From Acidobacteriota bacterium (GTDB lineage: Bacteria; Acidobacteriota; Terriglobia; Terriglobales; Acidobacteriaceae): DNA of 12,827 bases. Positions 1-7,503 of the stretch are shown piece by piece. Both the position numbers and the translations under genes were made by a program. The notes under the pieces are model-generated. The model was not told the origin of the DNA. It worked only from the letters and a program-made list of their open reading frames with translations, and did not search any database. The stretch spans positions 1 to 12,827 of the forward strand of contig JAJXUS010000016.1 in NCBI GenBank assembly GCA_021782675.1. The letters are read 5' to 3'. Positions within the stretch are counted from its first letter, which is position 1; every line of letters begins with the position of its first letter.

Positions 1-348
1 GCCATCATCGGCACCACGTCCGAGCAGGCCTACGATCCCTCGCCTGATCTGTATGACTATGCGCAGACGAAAGCAGCGACGATGAATTATGTGAAGTCGC
101 TTGCCAAGCAACTAGGACCGAAAGGAATTCGCGTCAACGGCGTGGCGCCTGGCCCAATCTGGACGCCGCTGCAGGCCAGCGGCGGAGCGACCCAGGAAAA
201 GCTGGAGCACTTCGGCGGTCAGACTGCGCTGGGAAGGCCGGGACAGCCGGCTGAGCTGGCATCCCTCTATGTCCAGCTTGCGATGGAGAGCGCCAGCTAT
301 GCGACGGGGCAGGTCTACGGCTCCGCTGGCGGAACTGGGCAGCCATAG
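1..348 (+). CDS. SDR family oxidoreductase, C-terminal part (YghA-like)
   Basis: The reading frame is open from the first base of the window and ends at TAG 346-348, giving the last 115 residues of a classical short-chain dehydrogenase/reductase. These are cytosolic NAD(P)(H)-dependent oxidoreductases of about 250-300 residues, so the N-terminal Rossmann half with the glycine-rich cofactor motif lies outside the window. What is visible is the catalytic serine in GTTS (visible residue 7), the YxxxK motif as YAQTK (Tyr20, Lys24; the 13-residue Ser-Tyr spacing is typical), then [18 protein letters not shown], which follows the catalytic helix in this family. The DYAxTKAA core, the PGPIWT.LQ.SGG stretch and the GQPAELA segment closely recall E. 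coli YghA and Bacillus general stress protein 39. The substrate is unknown. The gene converges on the DUF5996 gene with 7 bp between stop codons. I see no terminator hairpin with a T-tract in that gap. Confidence 0.93.
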   Translation, partial: AIIGTTSEQAYDPSPDLYDYAQTKAATMNYVKSLAKQLGPKGIRVNGVAPGPIWTPLQASGGATQEKLEHFGGQTALGRPGQPAELASLYVQLAMESASYATGQVYGSAGGTGQP

Positions 349-355
349 ACCGATG

Positions 356-1312
356 CTAGCGGCTTTGAAGTTTGGGGCGGAGGCTGGGCGCATAGCGGGA
401 TCCGGCGGGCCGCTCCAAAGCTTTTCGATCCCAACCGGAAAGGCTCGCGCCCGCTTCATCGCTGGATTGCAGAAAGTCCATGAGTGCCGCGTCCGGATCG
501 TCCTCTTGACGCATGGCTTCATAGTCGAAGAGAAACTCTCCCAACTGCGGATTAAAACCAGCGGCGGCCGGCCGGATGGTTGTTTGCGGAAGCGCGGCTG
601 GTTGCGGCACCGTGTAGGAATAGAAGGCAGGCTTGCCGTACCCGCCGTTTCCCGGCCAGAATCCCGCACTGATCACTTCCTCCGAATACGCTTCTTGCGT
701 GATCGCATCGGCTCCAGCACGGGGCGGCGCGGGGCGACCGGAGAAGCGGGAGACCGCAAGATCAAAGCTTCCCCAGAAGAAATGCACCGGGCTGATCTTT
801 CCCACGAACCCGGACGAAAATTTCTGCAAAACGCGCTCGGCCGACATCAGCACGCGCCAGAACCGGTGCGCTGCCTCGCGATCATACGAGTGGTGCTCGG
901 TATCCTCCGCAAAGGGGATCGGATTTTTGATCTCCACCGGTACGGGGTGTATGGGAATATTCAATCCCAGAGCAGCCAGGCTTTCTTGAAAGCCGGCATA
1001 AAAATCTCTCACGCTTTGCGCCGTTAGAGGCGTGGAGCGGATAGCGCCGGTACTCACCCGGAAATGGAGTTCGTGGCTAACGAAATCGAATTCGATATCG
1101 AGATATTCCGCACCGACCGGCATGGCGGAGGTGGTAAGCCCGCGGGCACTGACGTACAGCGGAACATTCCACCAGTGTTGTTGCATGGGCGTAAGCGCCA
1201 GCCGTATCTTGCCGACGATCTGTGTCCACATGTGCAGTGTGTTGGCGGTATCGTGCCACTCCTCCCACGGCAGGGCGGGCCAGCGGGGCAGCAAGGGTTC
1301 GGTCGCGCGCAT
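356..1312 (-). CDS. DUF5996 family protein
   Basis: This encodes a 318-residue protein that I recognise as DUF5996, a bacterial family of about 300 residues with no established biochemical function. Typical family segments are visible: an N-terminal stretch with WHDTANTLHMWTQIVGKIRL, a Trp-rich part (QHWWNVPLYVSARGL), a central HFFWGSFDLAVSRFSGR and a later EEVISAGFWPGNGG followed by a C-terminal FLFDYEAMR region. There is no signal peptide or membrane helix, so it is probably cytosolic. The start is taken at ATG 1310-1312 because AGGAGA lies about 8 nt upstream on the minus strand and the family-like sequence begins soon after. A longer version would need a TTG at 1361-1363 and would add 17 residues of low conservation. 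It lies 56 bp downstream of the RND permease gene on the same strand, with a stem-loop in the gap, so it may be the last cistron of the pump operon. Whether it works with the pump is inference. Confidence 0.88.
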   Translation of the reverse strand: MRATEPLLPRWPALPWEEWHDTANTLHMWTQIVGKIRLALTPMQQHWWNVPLYVSARGLTTSAMPVGAEYLDIEFDFVSHELHFRVSTGAIRSTPLTAQSVRDFYAGFQESLAALGLNIPIHPVPVEIKNPIPFAEDTEHHSYDREAAHRFWRVLMSAERVLQKFSSGFVGKISPVHFFWGSFDLAVSRFSGRPAPPRAGADAITQEAYSEEVISAGFWPGNGGYGKPAFYSYTVPQPAALPQTTIRPAAAGFNPQLGEFLFDYEAMRQEDDPDAALMDFLQSSDEAGASLSGWDRKALERPAGSRYAPSLRPKLQSR

Positions 1313-1324
1313 GGAACCATCTCC

Positions 1325-1354
1325 TGCGCCGCGTGAAAAAAATGTCGCGGCGCA
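1325..1354 (-). promoter_or_regulatory. Stem-loop between RND permease and DUF5996 genes
   Basis: On the minus strand TGCGCCGCG (1346-1354) pairs perfectly with CGCGGCGCA (1325-1333), a 9-bp GC-rich stem closing a 12-nt loop that contains a run of seven T. The structure begins about 14 nt after the permease stop codon (TAA at 1369-1371). Its 3' arm ends at the first base of the AGGAGA Shine-Dalgarno sequence of the DUF5996 gene. The T-run is inside the loop rather than after the stem, so this is not a standard intrinsic terminator. A role in mRNA stability, processing or translational control between the two cistrons is inference. Confidence 0.55.
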
Positions 1355-1368
1355 ATGATCCAACGAGT

Positions 1369-4300
1369 TTACGCCAGCTCTTCAACGCTTTCGTTGCGCG
1401 TCATCCAGTAATAGATGGCCGGCGTGACGAGCAGCGAGAGCACCATGGAAAGCGTGACGCCACCGATCACGGCAATCGCCAGCGGCTGCAGCATCTGGGA
1501 GCCCGCTCCGATGCCCAGCGCCAACGGCAGCATCCCGGCGACGGCCGCCATCGCCGTCATCAGGATCGGACGCAGACGGCGGCGGCCGGATTCGATGATG
1601 GCCTGCTCCGCGGAGAAGCCGAGCCGACGAAACTGCCGGTCGGCATCGAGCAGCAGGATGCCGTTCTTTGCGACGATGCCGATGGCCATAATCAAGCCCA
1701 TGAAAGAAGCGACGTTGAAGGTGATGCCGGTAATCAACAATGCCAGCACCACCCCGGCGACAGAAAGAATCGATGAAGTGAGGATTGCGATTGGCGCCGC
1801 GAAGCCGCGAAACTCGGTCAGCAGTACACCGAAAACAAGCGCCATCGCCAACAGAAGAACCCGCAGCAGCTCATGGAACGATTGTTGCTGCTGCTGATAG
1901 GTGCCCCCATACACAACGCGGACTGAGGGAGGCAGATGCAATCCAGCGACGGCTTTCTGGATATTGACCATAATGCCGCCGAGGTTGCTGCTGGAGATGC
2001 CGGCGGTCACTGTCACGTCCCGTTGCAGATTCTGGCGGAAGATCTCCGCTTGCGGCGGAAGCTCGGTCTCCTGCGCCAGTGATCCCAGGGTTGCGATATT
2101 TCCCGTGGAACTGATGAGCAGGGTGTTTTCGATCGCCTGCAGCGATGCGCGGTAAGCTTCTGCAAACCGAACCCGGATGGTATAGGGCCGGCCGCTGCGA
2201 ATCATCGGCTGGGCTGCAGGAATTCCCTCAACAATGGCGTGGGCGTCGGTCGCAACTTCCTCCGGGGTAAAGCCCAGTTGCGCCGCGACTGCCGGCCGCA
2301 CGACAAAGCTGCTGGAGGGGCTGCTTAAGTTATCGGAAACGCCGTCGCGCACATCCACCACCCCTGGGACCTTTGTGATGGCGTCCGCGACGCGCGGCGC
2401 CAGTGCATGCAACAGATCGATGTCGGGCGAGAACAGGCTGATCTGGATTGGCTCTGGAGCATTCGAAAGATCGTTGATGTTGTCCTGCAGCATCTGCCCT
2501 TCTTCAATGTCTAGCTGCGGCGCCACTGCGTTAACTTTTTGACGCACTTCCTCCATCACGGCTTCCGTCGAACGGCTGCGGTTCTTATTCAACATCACCG
2601 TAAAGTCGCCCGTATTGGCTTCGGTGACTTCGGCGATTCCGAGTTGCAGTCCGGTACGGCGGGATGTGCTCTCGACCTCGGGAGTGTCCTTCAGGATTTG
2701 TTCCACCTGCAGCAGCACGCGGTTGGTTTCGTTCAGCGAGGTGCCTGCCGGCATCACGTAGTCCAGAATGAAGCCGCCTTCGTCCATGGACGGCAGCAGA
2801 TTGGTTCCCAGTCCTTGGAATCCGAACACCCCGATGACCGCAACGATGACGCAGCCGATCACCAGCCGCATGGGATGTTGCAAGGAGCCGCGCATCAGCC
2901 GTGCATAACGGTCGAGGACGCGCCGCATCCAGGGAGCTTGTGTCTCTTCCTCGTGCGCCATGGCAAACTGCGCCACCGCCGCATCTGGAACAGCTTCACC
3001 ATCTTCAGTCGCCGGTGCCGCCGGGCTCTTCCCGCTCATGTTTCGCGGGCCGTTCTTTCGAATGAAGAGCAGACTGAGGGCCGGCGTCCAGGTCAGGGCC
3101 AGAGTAAGGGATGTAACCAGCGCCACCGACATGGTTAAAGCCAGCGCGCGAAAGAAAACACCGGTCAGCGCTGTAACGCCGATGAGTGGAAGAAAGACGA
3201 CGATGGGCGTAATGGTGGAATAAAACAGCGGGACGGTCAGCTCGTGAATTGCGCTGCGGACGGCTGCCGCACGCTTCTGTCCGGCGTCGATGTGCATTAC
3301 GACGTTCTCGACCACTACGATTGCATCGTCAATGATCAGGCCGACGGCCGCTGCCAGGCCGCCCAGCGTCATCAGATTGAATCCCTCACCCGTGAAGCGC
3401 AGAATCACAATTGTGACCATCAGGGTGACCGGAATGACCAGGCCGGCGACCACCGATGATCCCCAGTCACGCAAAAAGAACACGAGGATGACGCAGGCAA
3501 GAAACAGGCCCAGAAGAATTGCGTCCCGCACGCTGGTAATGGAGTCCCGGATCAGGTTCGACTGGTCGTAAAAGGGCTCGATGTGGACGCCTGAAGGCAG
3601 CGTTTTGCGAATCGATGCGACCTCCTTCGCTACCTCATTGGCGACCCCCAGCGCGTTCGAGCCGATCTGCCGGTTCACATTCAGTAGCACCGCCGGTTTT
3701 CCATTGGCGGTGACCATGGTGTAAACGGGCAAACTTCCATCCTGAATGGAAGCCACATCCGCGACATGGATTGGGATACCGCTGGGGGTGGTCTTCACGA
3801 CGACGTTTGCCAGTTCGGCCGCGGAGTGGATCTGCGCGCCCACCAGGCCGAGGATGAGCTGATGGTGCGCATGATAAAGGCCAGGTGAATCAATGACATT
3901 CGTGCGATCGATGGCGCTGATCAGTTCGCTTACGGTAGTCTTTGTCGCCAGCAGTTTCGCGGAGTCGGGGACGACATGCAGCTCCGGGACCTGGCCGCCC
4001 TGCACCGTCACTGTGCTCACGCTGGGCAGCCGGTTCAATCGCGGCTTCAACTGGTACTGCGCCAACTCCCATAGATCGGTCGGCGCCATTGTGTTGGAGG
4101 TGAGACTGTAGCCCAGGATTGGGAACGCGGCAAATCCGAGACGGGTCGTAGTGATGGTGGCCGTGGCCGGCAACTCCTGGCGGATTTGCGCAACCGCGGA
4201 ATTTACCATCTGCAGCGTCGTCACCATGTCGACCTGCCAATTGAAGAACAGGTCCACCTCCGCCTGTCCGCGGCTGGTAATGGATCGGACCGTTACGAGC

Positions 4301-4563
4301 CCGGGAACGATGTTGACCGCGGATTCCACCGGGCGGGTGATCGTCACTTCCATCTGCTCCACTGGCATAACACCGTTGTTGATGCCGATCACCACGCGGG
4401 GAAAGCTGGTATGCGGAAACACGGCCACCGGGAGCTGGAAGGCCGTGTAGACGCCCGCGGCAGCGGCGATCAAGGTGAAGAAGATGATGGTGCGCGTGTG
4501 GCGGACGACCCAGAAGACCTGTTCGCTGGCCTTGCGCGCAGGCCCTGACGCGGAAGAACTCAA
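1369..4563 (-). CDS. Efflux RND transporter permease subunit
   Basis: This 1064-residue protein has the length and architecture of the RND pump family (AcrB/MdtBC/CusA-like): proton-driven inner-membrane transport feeding a periplasmic adaptor and an outer-membrane channel. TM1 is at about 22-42, the first large periplasmic porter/docking segment at 43-345, TM2-TM6 at about 346-501, a hydrophilic linker with an amphipathic helix at 503-564, TM7 at 565-584, the second periplasmic segment to about 898 and TM8-TM12 from 900 to 1055. The proton-relay aspartates are present in TM4 (GLIIDDAIVVVEN, Asp412 and Asp413), as is the TM10 lysine (IVAKNGILLLD, Lys966). The start is a TTG at 4561-4563 that overlaps the TGA of the adaptor gene (TTGA), preceded by GGGAGG at 6 nt, so translation is probably coupled. 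The substrate is undetermined: the TM4 aspartate pair is typical of drug-type pumps, and I do not see a CusA-type metal methionine signature. The DUF5996 gene follows 56 bp downstream. Confidence 0.95.
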   Translation of the reverse strand: MSSSASGPARKASEQVFWVVRHTRTIIFFTLIAAAAGVYTAFQLPVAVFPHTSFPRVVIGINNGVMPVEQMEVTITRPVESAVNIVPGLVTVRSITSRGQAEVDLFFNWQVDMVTTLQMVNSAVAQIRQELPATATITTTRLGFAAFPILGYSLTSNTMAPTDLWELAQYQLKPRLNRLPSVSTVTVQGGQVPELHVVPDSAKLLATKTTVSELISAIDRTNVIDSPGLYHAHHQLILGLVGAQIHSAAELANVVVKTTPSGIPIHVADVASIQDGSLPVYTMVTANGKPAVLLNVNRQIGSNALGVANEVAKEVASIRKTLPSGVHIEPFYDQSNLIRDSITSVRDAILLGLFLACVILVFFLRDWGSSVVAGLVIPVTLMVTIVILRFTGEGFNLMTLGGLAAAVGLIIDDAIVVVENVVMHIDAGQKRAAAVRSAIHELTVPLFYSTITPIVVFLPLIGVTALTGVFFRALALTMSVALVTSLTLALTWTPALSLLFIRKNGPRNMSGKSPAAPATEDGEAVPDAAVAQFAMAHEEETQAPWMRRVLDRYARLMRGSLQHPMRLVIGCVIVAVIGVFGFQGLGTNLLPSMDEGGFILDYVMPAGTSLNETNRVLLQVEQILKDTPEVESTSRRTGLQLGIAEVTEANTGDFTVMLNKNRSRSTEAVMEEVRQKVNAVAPQLDIEEGQMLQDNINDLSNAPEPIQISLFSPDIDLLHALAPRVADAITKVPGVVDVRDGVSDNLSSPSSSFVVRPAVAAQLGFTPEEVATDAHAIVEGIPAAQPMIRSGRPYTIRVRFAEAYRASLQAIENTLLISSTGNIATLGSLAQETELPPQAEIFRQNLQRDVTVTAGISSSNLGGIMVNIQKAVAGLHLPPSVRVVYGGTYQQQQQSFHELLRVLLLAMALVFGVLLTEFRGFAAPIAILTSSILSVAGVVLALLITGITFNVASFMGLIMAIGIVAKNGILLLDADRQFRRLGFSAEQAIIESGRRRLRPILMTAMAAVAGMLPLALGIGAGSQMLQPLAIAVIGGVTLSMVLSLLVTPAIYYWMTRNESVEELA

Positions 4564-5882
4564 AGGCCGCCTCCCGCCGTTTCTGTCGCCGTTGTGGTCG
4601 TCCCGGGCGGCACAACCTTCACCCGGGTGCCGTCGTCCATGGCGTAGGCGCCCACTGTTACCACTTCGTCGCCGGCCTTGAGCCCACTCAGAATCTGTGT
4701 CTGCTGATTCGACTGAGTGCCGATGGTGACGGTGCGCGGATGGGCGATGCTGTCGGGCCCGATCACCATCACATGCCTCGTATTTCCGGCATCTTCAACA
4801 ATCGCGGCGGAAGGCACCAGCAATGCGTCTTTCAACAAGCGCGCAGTGATGGCCACCTGTACGGCCGTTCCCGGCTTCAGGTCTTGGTTTTTGTTCTCGA
4901 CCTTCACCCAGACTTCAACCGTGGTTGAGCCAGGATCAAGCGCAGGACTGATGAGAGAAACCGTCCCCTCCACGGGCGCCGGCATGCCGGGCACCATCAC
5001 CTTCGCAGGGGCACCGACCTTCATCCCCTGTACCAGCGATTGCGGCAGGTGGGCGCGCGCGATCAGCACGGAGGTATTCATGACGGTCAGAATGGGAGAA
5101 CCCGCATTCGCCATCTCGCCCTCATACAAGGGGCGGGACGTTACATAGCCGTCGATGGGACTGCGAATCTCAGAGTATGCGAGCGTAGCGGCGGCCTGCT
5201 GATAATTTCCTTTTGCCTGGCGCAGTTGTCCCTCCGCAGCCTGCAGTTGCGCGTGCTCGTTCACCTTTTGCAGTGCAGCGTAGGAACGCTTCAGAATTGC
5301 GTACTGGGTTTGCGCCTGTTCATAGGCCACTTTGCTTTCATCCGCCATGCGGCGGGGCAGCGCTCCTTCCTTGTAGAGTTTTTCCTGGCTGTCGTAGATT
5401 CCTTTCTTCAGGTTCAACTCATCTTCAGCCTGTGCCAGGTCACGCTGCGCCTTCTTCATCTCCTGCGGAATGGTGGATTGCGTCGCCGTCAGGTACTGTG
5501 CTTCCGCCTGTTGATACTGGCCTTTGCTGCCCAGCGCTGCGCCGGAGAGATCCTGATTTTCCAGCACAGCCAGCAGTTGACCGCGATGCACCCGGTCCCC
5601 GCGCTGCACATAGAACTTCTCAACGGGTGCGCTGATCTTTGATGCGAGCACGGCCTCATGCAGCGGCATCAGCACAGCCTCCCCCGTGGCGACTACCGGA
5701 ATGTTGCCAAGCTCCGCGGTGACGGCCTGCACGGGAACAGCGGTCTCCGGCGGATGGGTCTTGCCGCCGCAGCCCGCCAGCAGTGCGGTTGCGCAGAGAA
5801 CGGCAGCGAAAGGCACGGCAATGCGCAGGCGGCAATGCGCGTGAGCACTCCTGAGCCGTGTAGTTGCGAATGTTGTTTCCAT
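4560..5882 (-). CDS. Efflux RND transporter periplasmic adaptor subunit (lipoprotein)
   Basis: This 440-residue membrane fusion protein links the inner-membrane pump to the outer-membrane channel. The N-terminus has an Arg-containing region, a hydrophobic stretch (about 21-36) and a lipobox LAGC with Cys38, so it is predicted to be lipidated and anchored in the periplasm. The first lipoyl half (KISAPVEKFYVQRGDRVHRG, about 82-101) is followed by a long Gln/Ala/Lys-rich helical hairpin (about 113-232), the second lipoyl half (SEIRSPIDGYV, about 237-247), beta-barrel sequence (about 268-350) and the membrane-proximal domain with LVPSAAI near 355 and AGDEVVTVG near 403. The C-terminal tail is Thr/Gly-rich. 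The start ATG 5880-5882 has AAGGGA about 9 nt upstream. The gene sits 21 bp after the outer-membrane factor gene and its stop overlaps the permease start by 4 bp, placing all three on one transcript. Confidence 0.95.
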   Translation of the reverse strand: METTFATTRLRSAHAHCRLRIAVPFAAVLCATALLAGCGGKTHPPETAVPVQAVTAELGNIPVVATGEAVLMPLHEAVLASKISAPVEKFYVQRGDRVHRGQLLAVLENQDLSGAALGSKGQYQQAEAQYLTATQSTIPQEMKKAQRDLAQAEDELNLKKGIYDSQEKLYKEGALPRRMADESKVAYEQAQTQYAILKRSYAALQKVNEHAQLQAAEGQLRQAKGNYQQAAATLAYSEIRSPIDGYVTSRPLYEGEMANAGSPILTVMNTSVLIARAHLPQSLVQGMKVGAPAKVMVPGMPAPVEGTVSLISPALDPGSTTVEVWVKVENKNQDLKPGTAVQVAITARLLKDALLVPSAAIVEDAGNTRHVMVIGPDSIAHPRTVTIGTQSNQQTQILSGLKAGDEVVTVGAYAMDDGTRVKVVPPGTTTTATETAGGGL

Positions 5883-5903
5883 GGTCTGACGTCCCTTGCG
5901 TCT

Positions 5904-7343
5904 CTAAGGAAGTTTTCCTGTCAGGCGTTCCAGGTTGGCGCGCGCCACGTGATACCGCACCGCGGCGTCGGCATCGGCTGTCTCGGTGCTCAGGTAAGTA
6001 TTTTGTGCGTCAACCTCCTCGATGATCGTGGCCTCACCGGCCTGGTAGCGCAGCGTGCTCAGGTGGAGGCTTTCTTTCGCCTGGTCCACACTTTTGTTCA
6101 GCGATTCGAAGGCAGCCGCTGCGGTCTTCAGCTCATTGGAGGTCGCATCAATTTTGGCAATCAGGTTGCGCTGCGCCAGCGCCAACGTTTTTTTCGCGAG
6201 GTCCCGCCGAATCTCCGACTGCTTCACCTTGGCATGCGTCGCGAACCAGTCCCAGACAGGAACATTCAGCCCGGCCTCAGCGGAATAGCCGAGGAAGCGT
6301 TCACCGGAGTTTCCATAGCGCGCAAATTGCGGCGCATCGATACCGTAGTTGTAAGCCAGCGTCAGAGAAGGCAGATATCCGGCCCTGGCCGAAAGCACCT
6401 CAGAGTTCGCCGCCTGCACGCCCGCAGTAGCGCTCTGCAGCTCAGGATTTTTGAAGTTCGCCAGCTTTTCAATCTCCTTCTCGTCCGGAAGGGTGACCAT
6501 GGCGCGCAGCGGATCGGTCAGAGTATAGGGCGTCGCAGGATCAGGAAAGAGCAGCACGCCGAGTGCTTCGTGGGCCTCGAGTGCTGCCAGCGCGGCATCG
6601 CCGCGGTCACGCTCGCGCTGCTCTAGCTGCAGTTCGGCCTTCAGCACGTCGGCGTGCGCCACTTCTCCGCCCTGCTCCAGTTTCTGGGTAAGGTCGACAA
6701 AACGTTGTGCTTCCTGCTCGGCATCGCGCGATGCCTTCAGCTTGGCCTCTGCGGCTTCGACACTGTAGTAAAACTGCGTGACCGTGGCATACAGGCCGCG
6801 TTCGGCAATGTCCCGCTCCGCTTCCGCCTGCGCCTGCAAGGCATGCGTCGCCTGAAAATGCGCCAACTGTGCCAGCCCGACTGTTTCCGTCGCCTGAAAC
6901 TGATTGATGTACTCGTGCACCGCGTTGTTGGCGATAAAAACCTGACCACGTTCCCCCGGCAGGGTCGCGCCGTTGTTTGTGCCGTTGGATTGCGTGAAGA
7001 GATAGGAGTTGATGAGCGATAGCTGCGGCAGCAACGCGGACCGCGCGATCGTCCGGTCTTGACGGGAGGATTGATAGGCAGCCTTCGCGGCCAGCAGAGA
7101 GGGTTCGATCTTCAACGCACGCTGCTGCGCCTCCGCCAGGGTTATGGACACGGGAGGCGTGGAAGCGTGGGGCGCCTGCAGGCTCGCCGATGTTACCGGC
7201 TGTGACGCGGATGCGTCGTTCGGAGCCGTCGACTGCGCCTGCGCCTGCGCGTTTGCAAGCACGGGCACAGCCAGCCCGATGACGACTGCAAGGCGGCTGA
7301 TAAAGAGTTGGCGACGGGCGCCCTTTGTTCCTCTGGAGGACAA
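5904..7343 (-). CDS. TolC family outer-membrane efflux protein
   Basis: This 479-residue protein is an outer-membrane factor, which as a trimer forms the exit duct of a tripartite pump. An N-terminal signal peptide is visible: basic residues at 4-17, a hydrophobic core (about 18-30) and a likely signal peptidase I site after Ala32 (ANA, followed by Gln/Ala alternation). The mature part shows two repeats of the family's layout: a leader LAEAQQRALKIEPSL (about 69-83), ARSALLPQLSL (about 100-110), long helices rich in Ala/Glu/Gln (about 148-265), then the second repeat with ARAGYLPSLTLAYNYG (about 319-334), VPVWDWF (361-367) and a second helical pair to the C-terminus, including LRYQAGEATIIEEVDAQ. 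The start is a TTG at 7341-7343 with AGGAG 8 nt upstream. It is the first gene of the pump operon; the adaptor follows after 21 bp. No local regulator gene is adjacent. Confidence 0.94.
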   Translation of the reverse strand: MSSRGTKGARRQLFISRLAVVIGLAVPVLANAQAQAQSTAPNDASASQPVTSASLQAPHASTPPVSITLAEAQQRALKIEPSLLAAKAAYQSSRQDRTIARSALLPQLSLINSYLFTQSNGTNNGATLPGERGQVFIANNAVHEYINQFQATETVGLAQLAHFQATHALQAQAEAERDIAERGLYATVTQFYYSVEAAEAKLKASRDAEQEAQRFVDLTQKLEQGGEVAHADVLKAELQLEQRERDRGDAALAALEAHEALGVLLFPDPATPYTLTDPLRAMVTLPDEKEIEKLANFKNPELQSATAGVQAANSEVLSARAGYLPSLTLAYNYGIDAPQFARYGNSGERFLGYSAEAGLNVPVWDWFATHAKVKQSEIRRDLAKKTLALAQRNLIAKIDATSNELKTAAAAFESLNKSVDQAKESLHLSTLRYQAGEATIIEEVDAQNTYLSTETADADAAVRYHVARANLERLTGKLP

Positions 7344-7503
7344 ATCGGAGGCTCCTGTGGGCGCGCCCGAGCTGCGGACGGCCCAGCGTTATTGGACTGG
7401 CGATCTGGCTGGAGCAGCACCCTTACTTATGGTGCCGGGGCAAGCTGAAGAATTTCTGAAGTCCCCCGGCTTTGTCGCCTTATGGGCGCCAATCCTCCGG
7501 GAT
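7344..7503 (-). promoter_or_regulatory. Intergenic region upstream of the pump operon
   Basis: These 160 bp separate the ppc stop codon from the first pump gene and should hold both the end of the ppc transcript and the pump promoter, unless the pump is read through from ppc. Visible structure includes an inverted repeat GCCGGGG (7434-7440) / CCCCGGC (7464-7470) with a 23-nt spacer. Inside it are two direct copies of CTGAAG (7445-7450, 7456-7461) with an 11-nt period and a small palindrome AGAATTTCT (7449-7457) almost concentric with the outer repeat. A 10-bp palindrome GGGCGCGCCC (7359-7368) lies just before the Shine-Dalgarno sequence. I find no convincing -35/-10 pair and no stem followed by a T-tract. 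Confidence 0.4.

Noticed and set aside
269..1027. 252-residue plus-strand open frame over the DUF5996 gene
   Set aside because: It is antisense to a gene with clear family sequence, has an Arg/Gly/Ser-rich composition typical of GC-rich shadow frames and shows no recognisable domain.
1313..1363. Longer DUF5996 form starting at TTG 1361-1363
   Set aside because: It would start within the stem-loop region without a good Shine-Dalgarno sequence, while the ATG at 1310-1312 has AGGAGA at about 8 nt.
1885..1899. Run of five glutamine codons in the permease
   Set aside because: It falls before TM8, where Gln-rich sequence is usual in RND permeases, and the codon repeat is too short to suggest variation.
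3890..4615. 241-residue minus-strand open frame overlapping the permease and adaptor genes
   Set aside because: It is a +1/-1 shadow of the permease frame on the same strand, with low-complexity Arg/Gly/His-rich sequence.
7234..7251. Hexamer repeat TGCGCC in the outer-membrane factor signal region
   Set aside because: It encodes the alternating Gln/Ala at the signal peptide cleavage site; such short repeats are common there and do not indicate a phase-variable tract.
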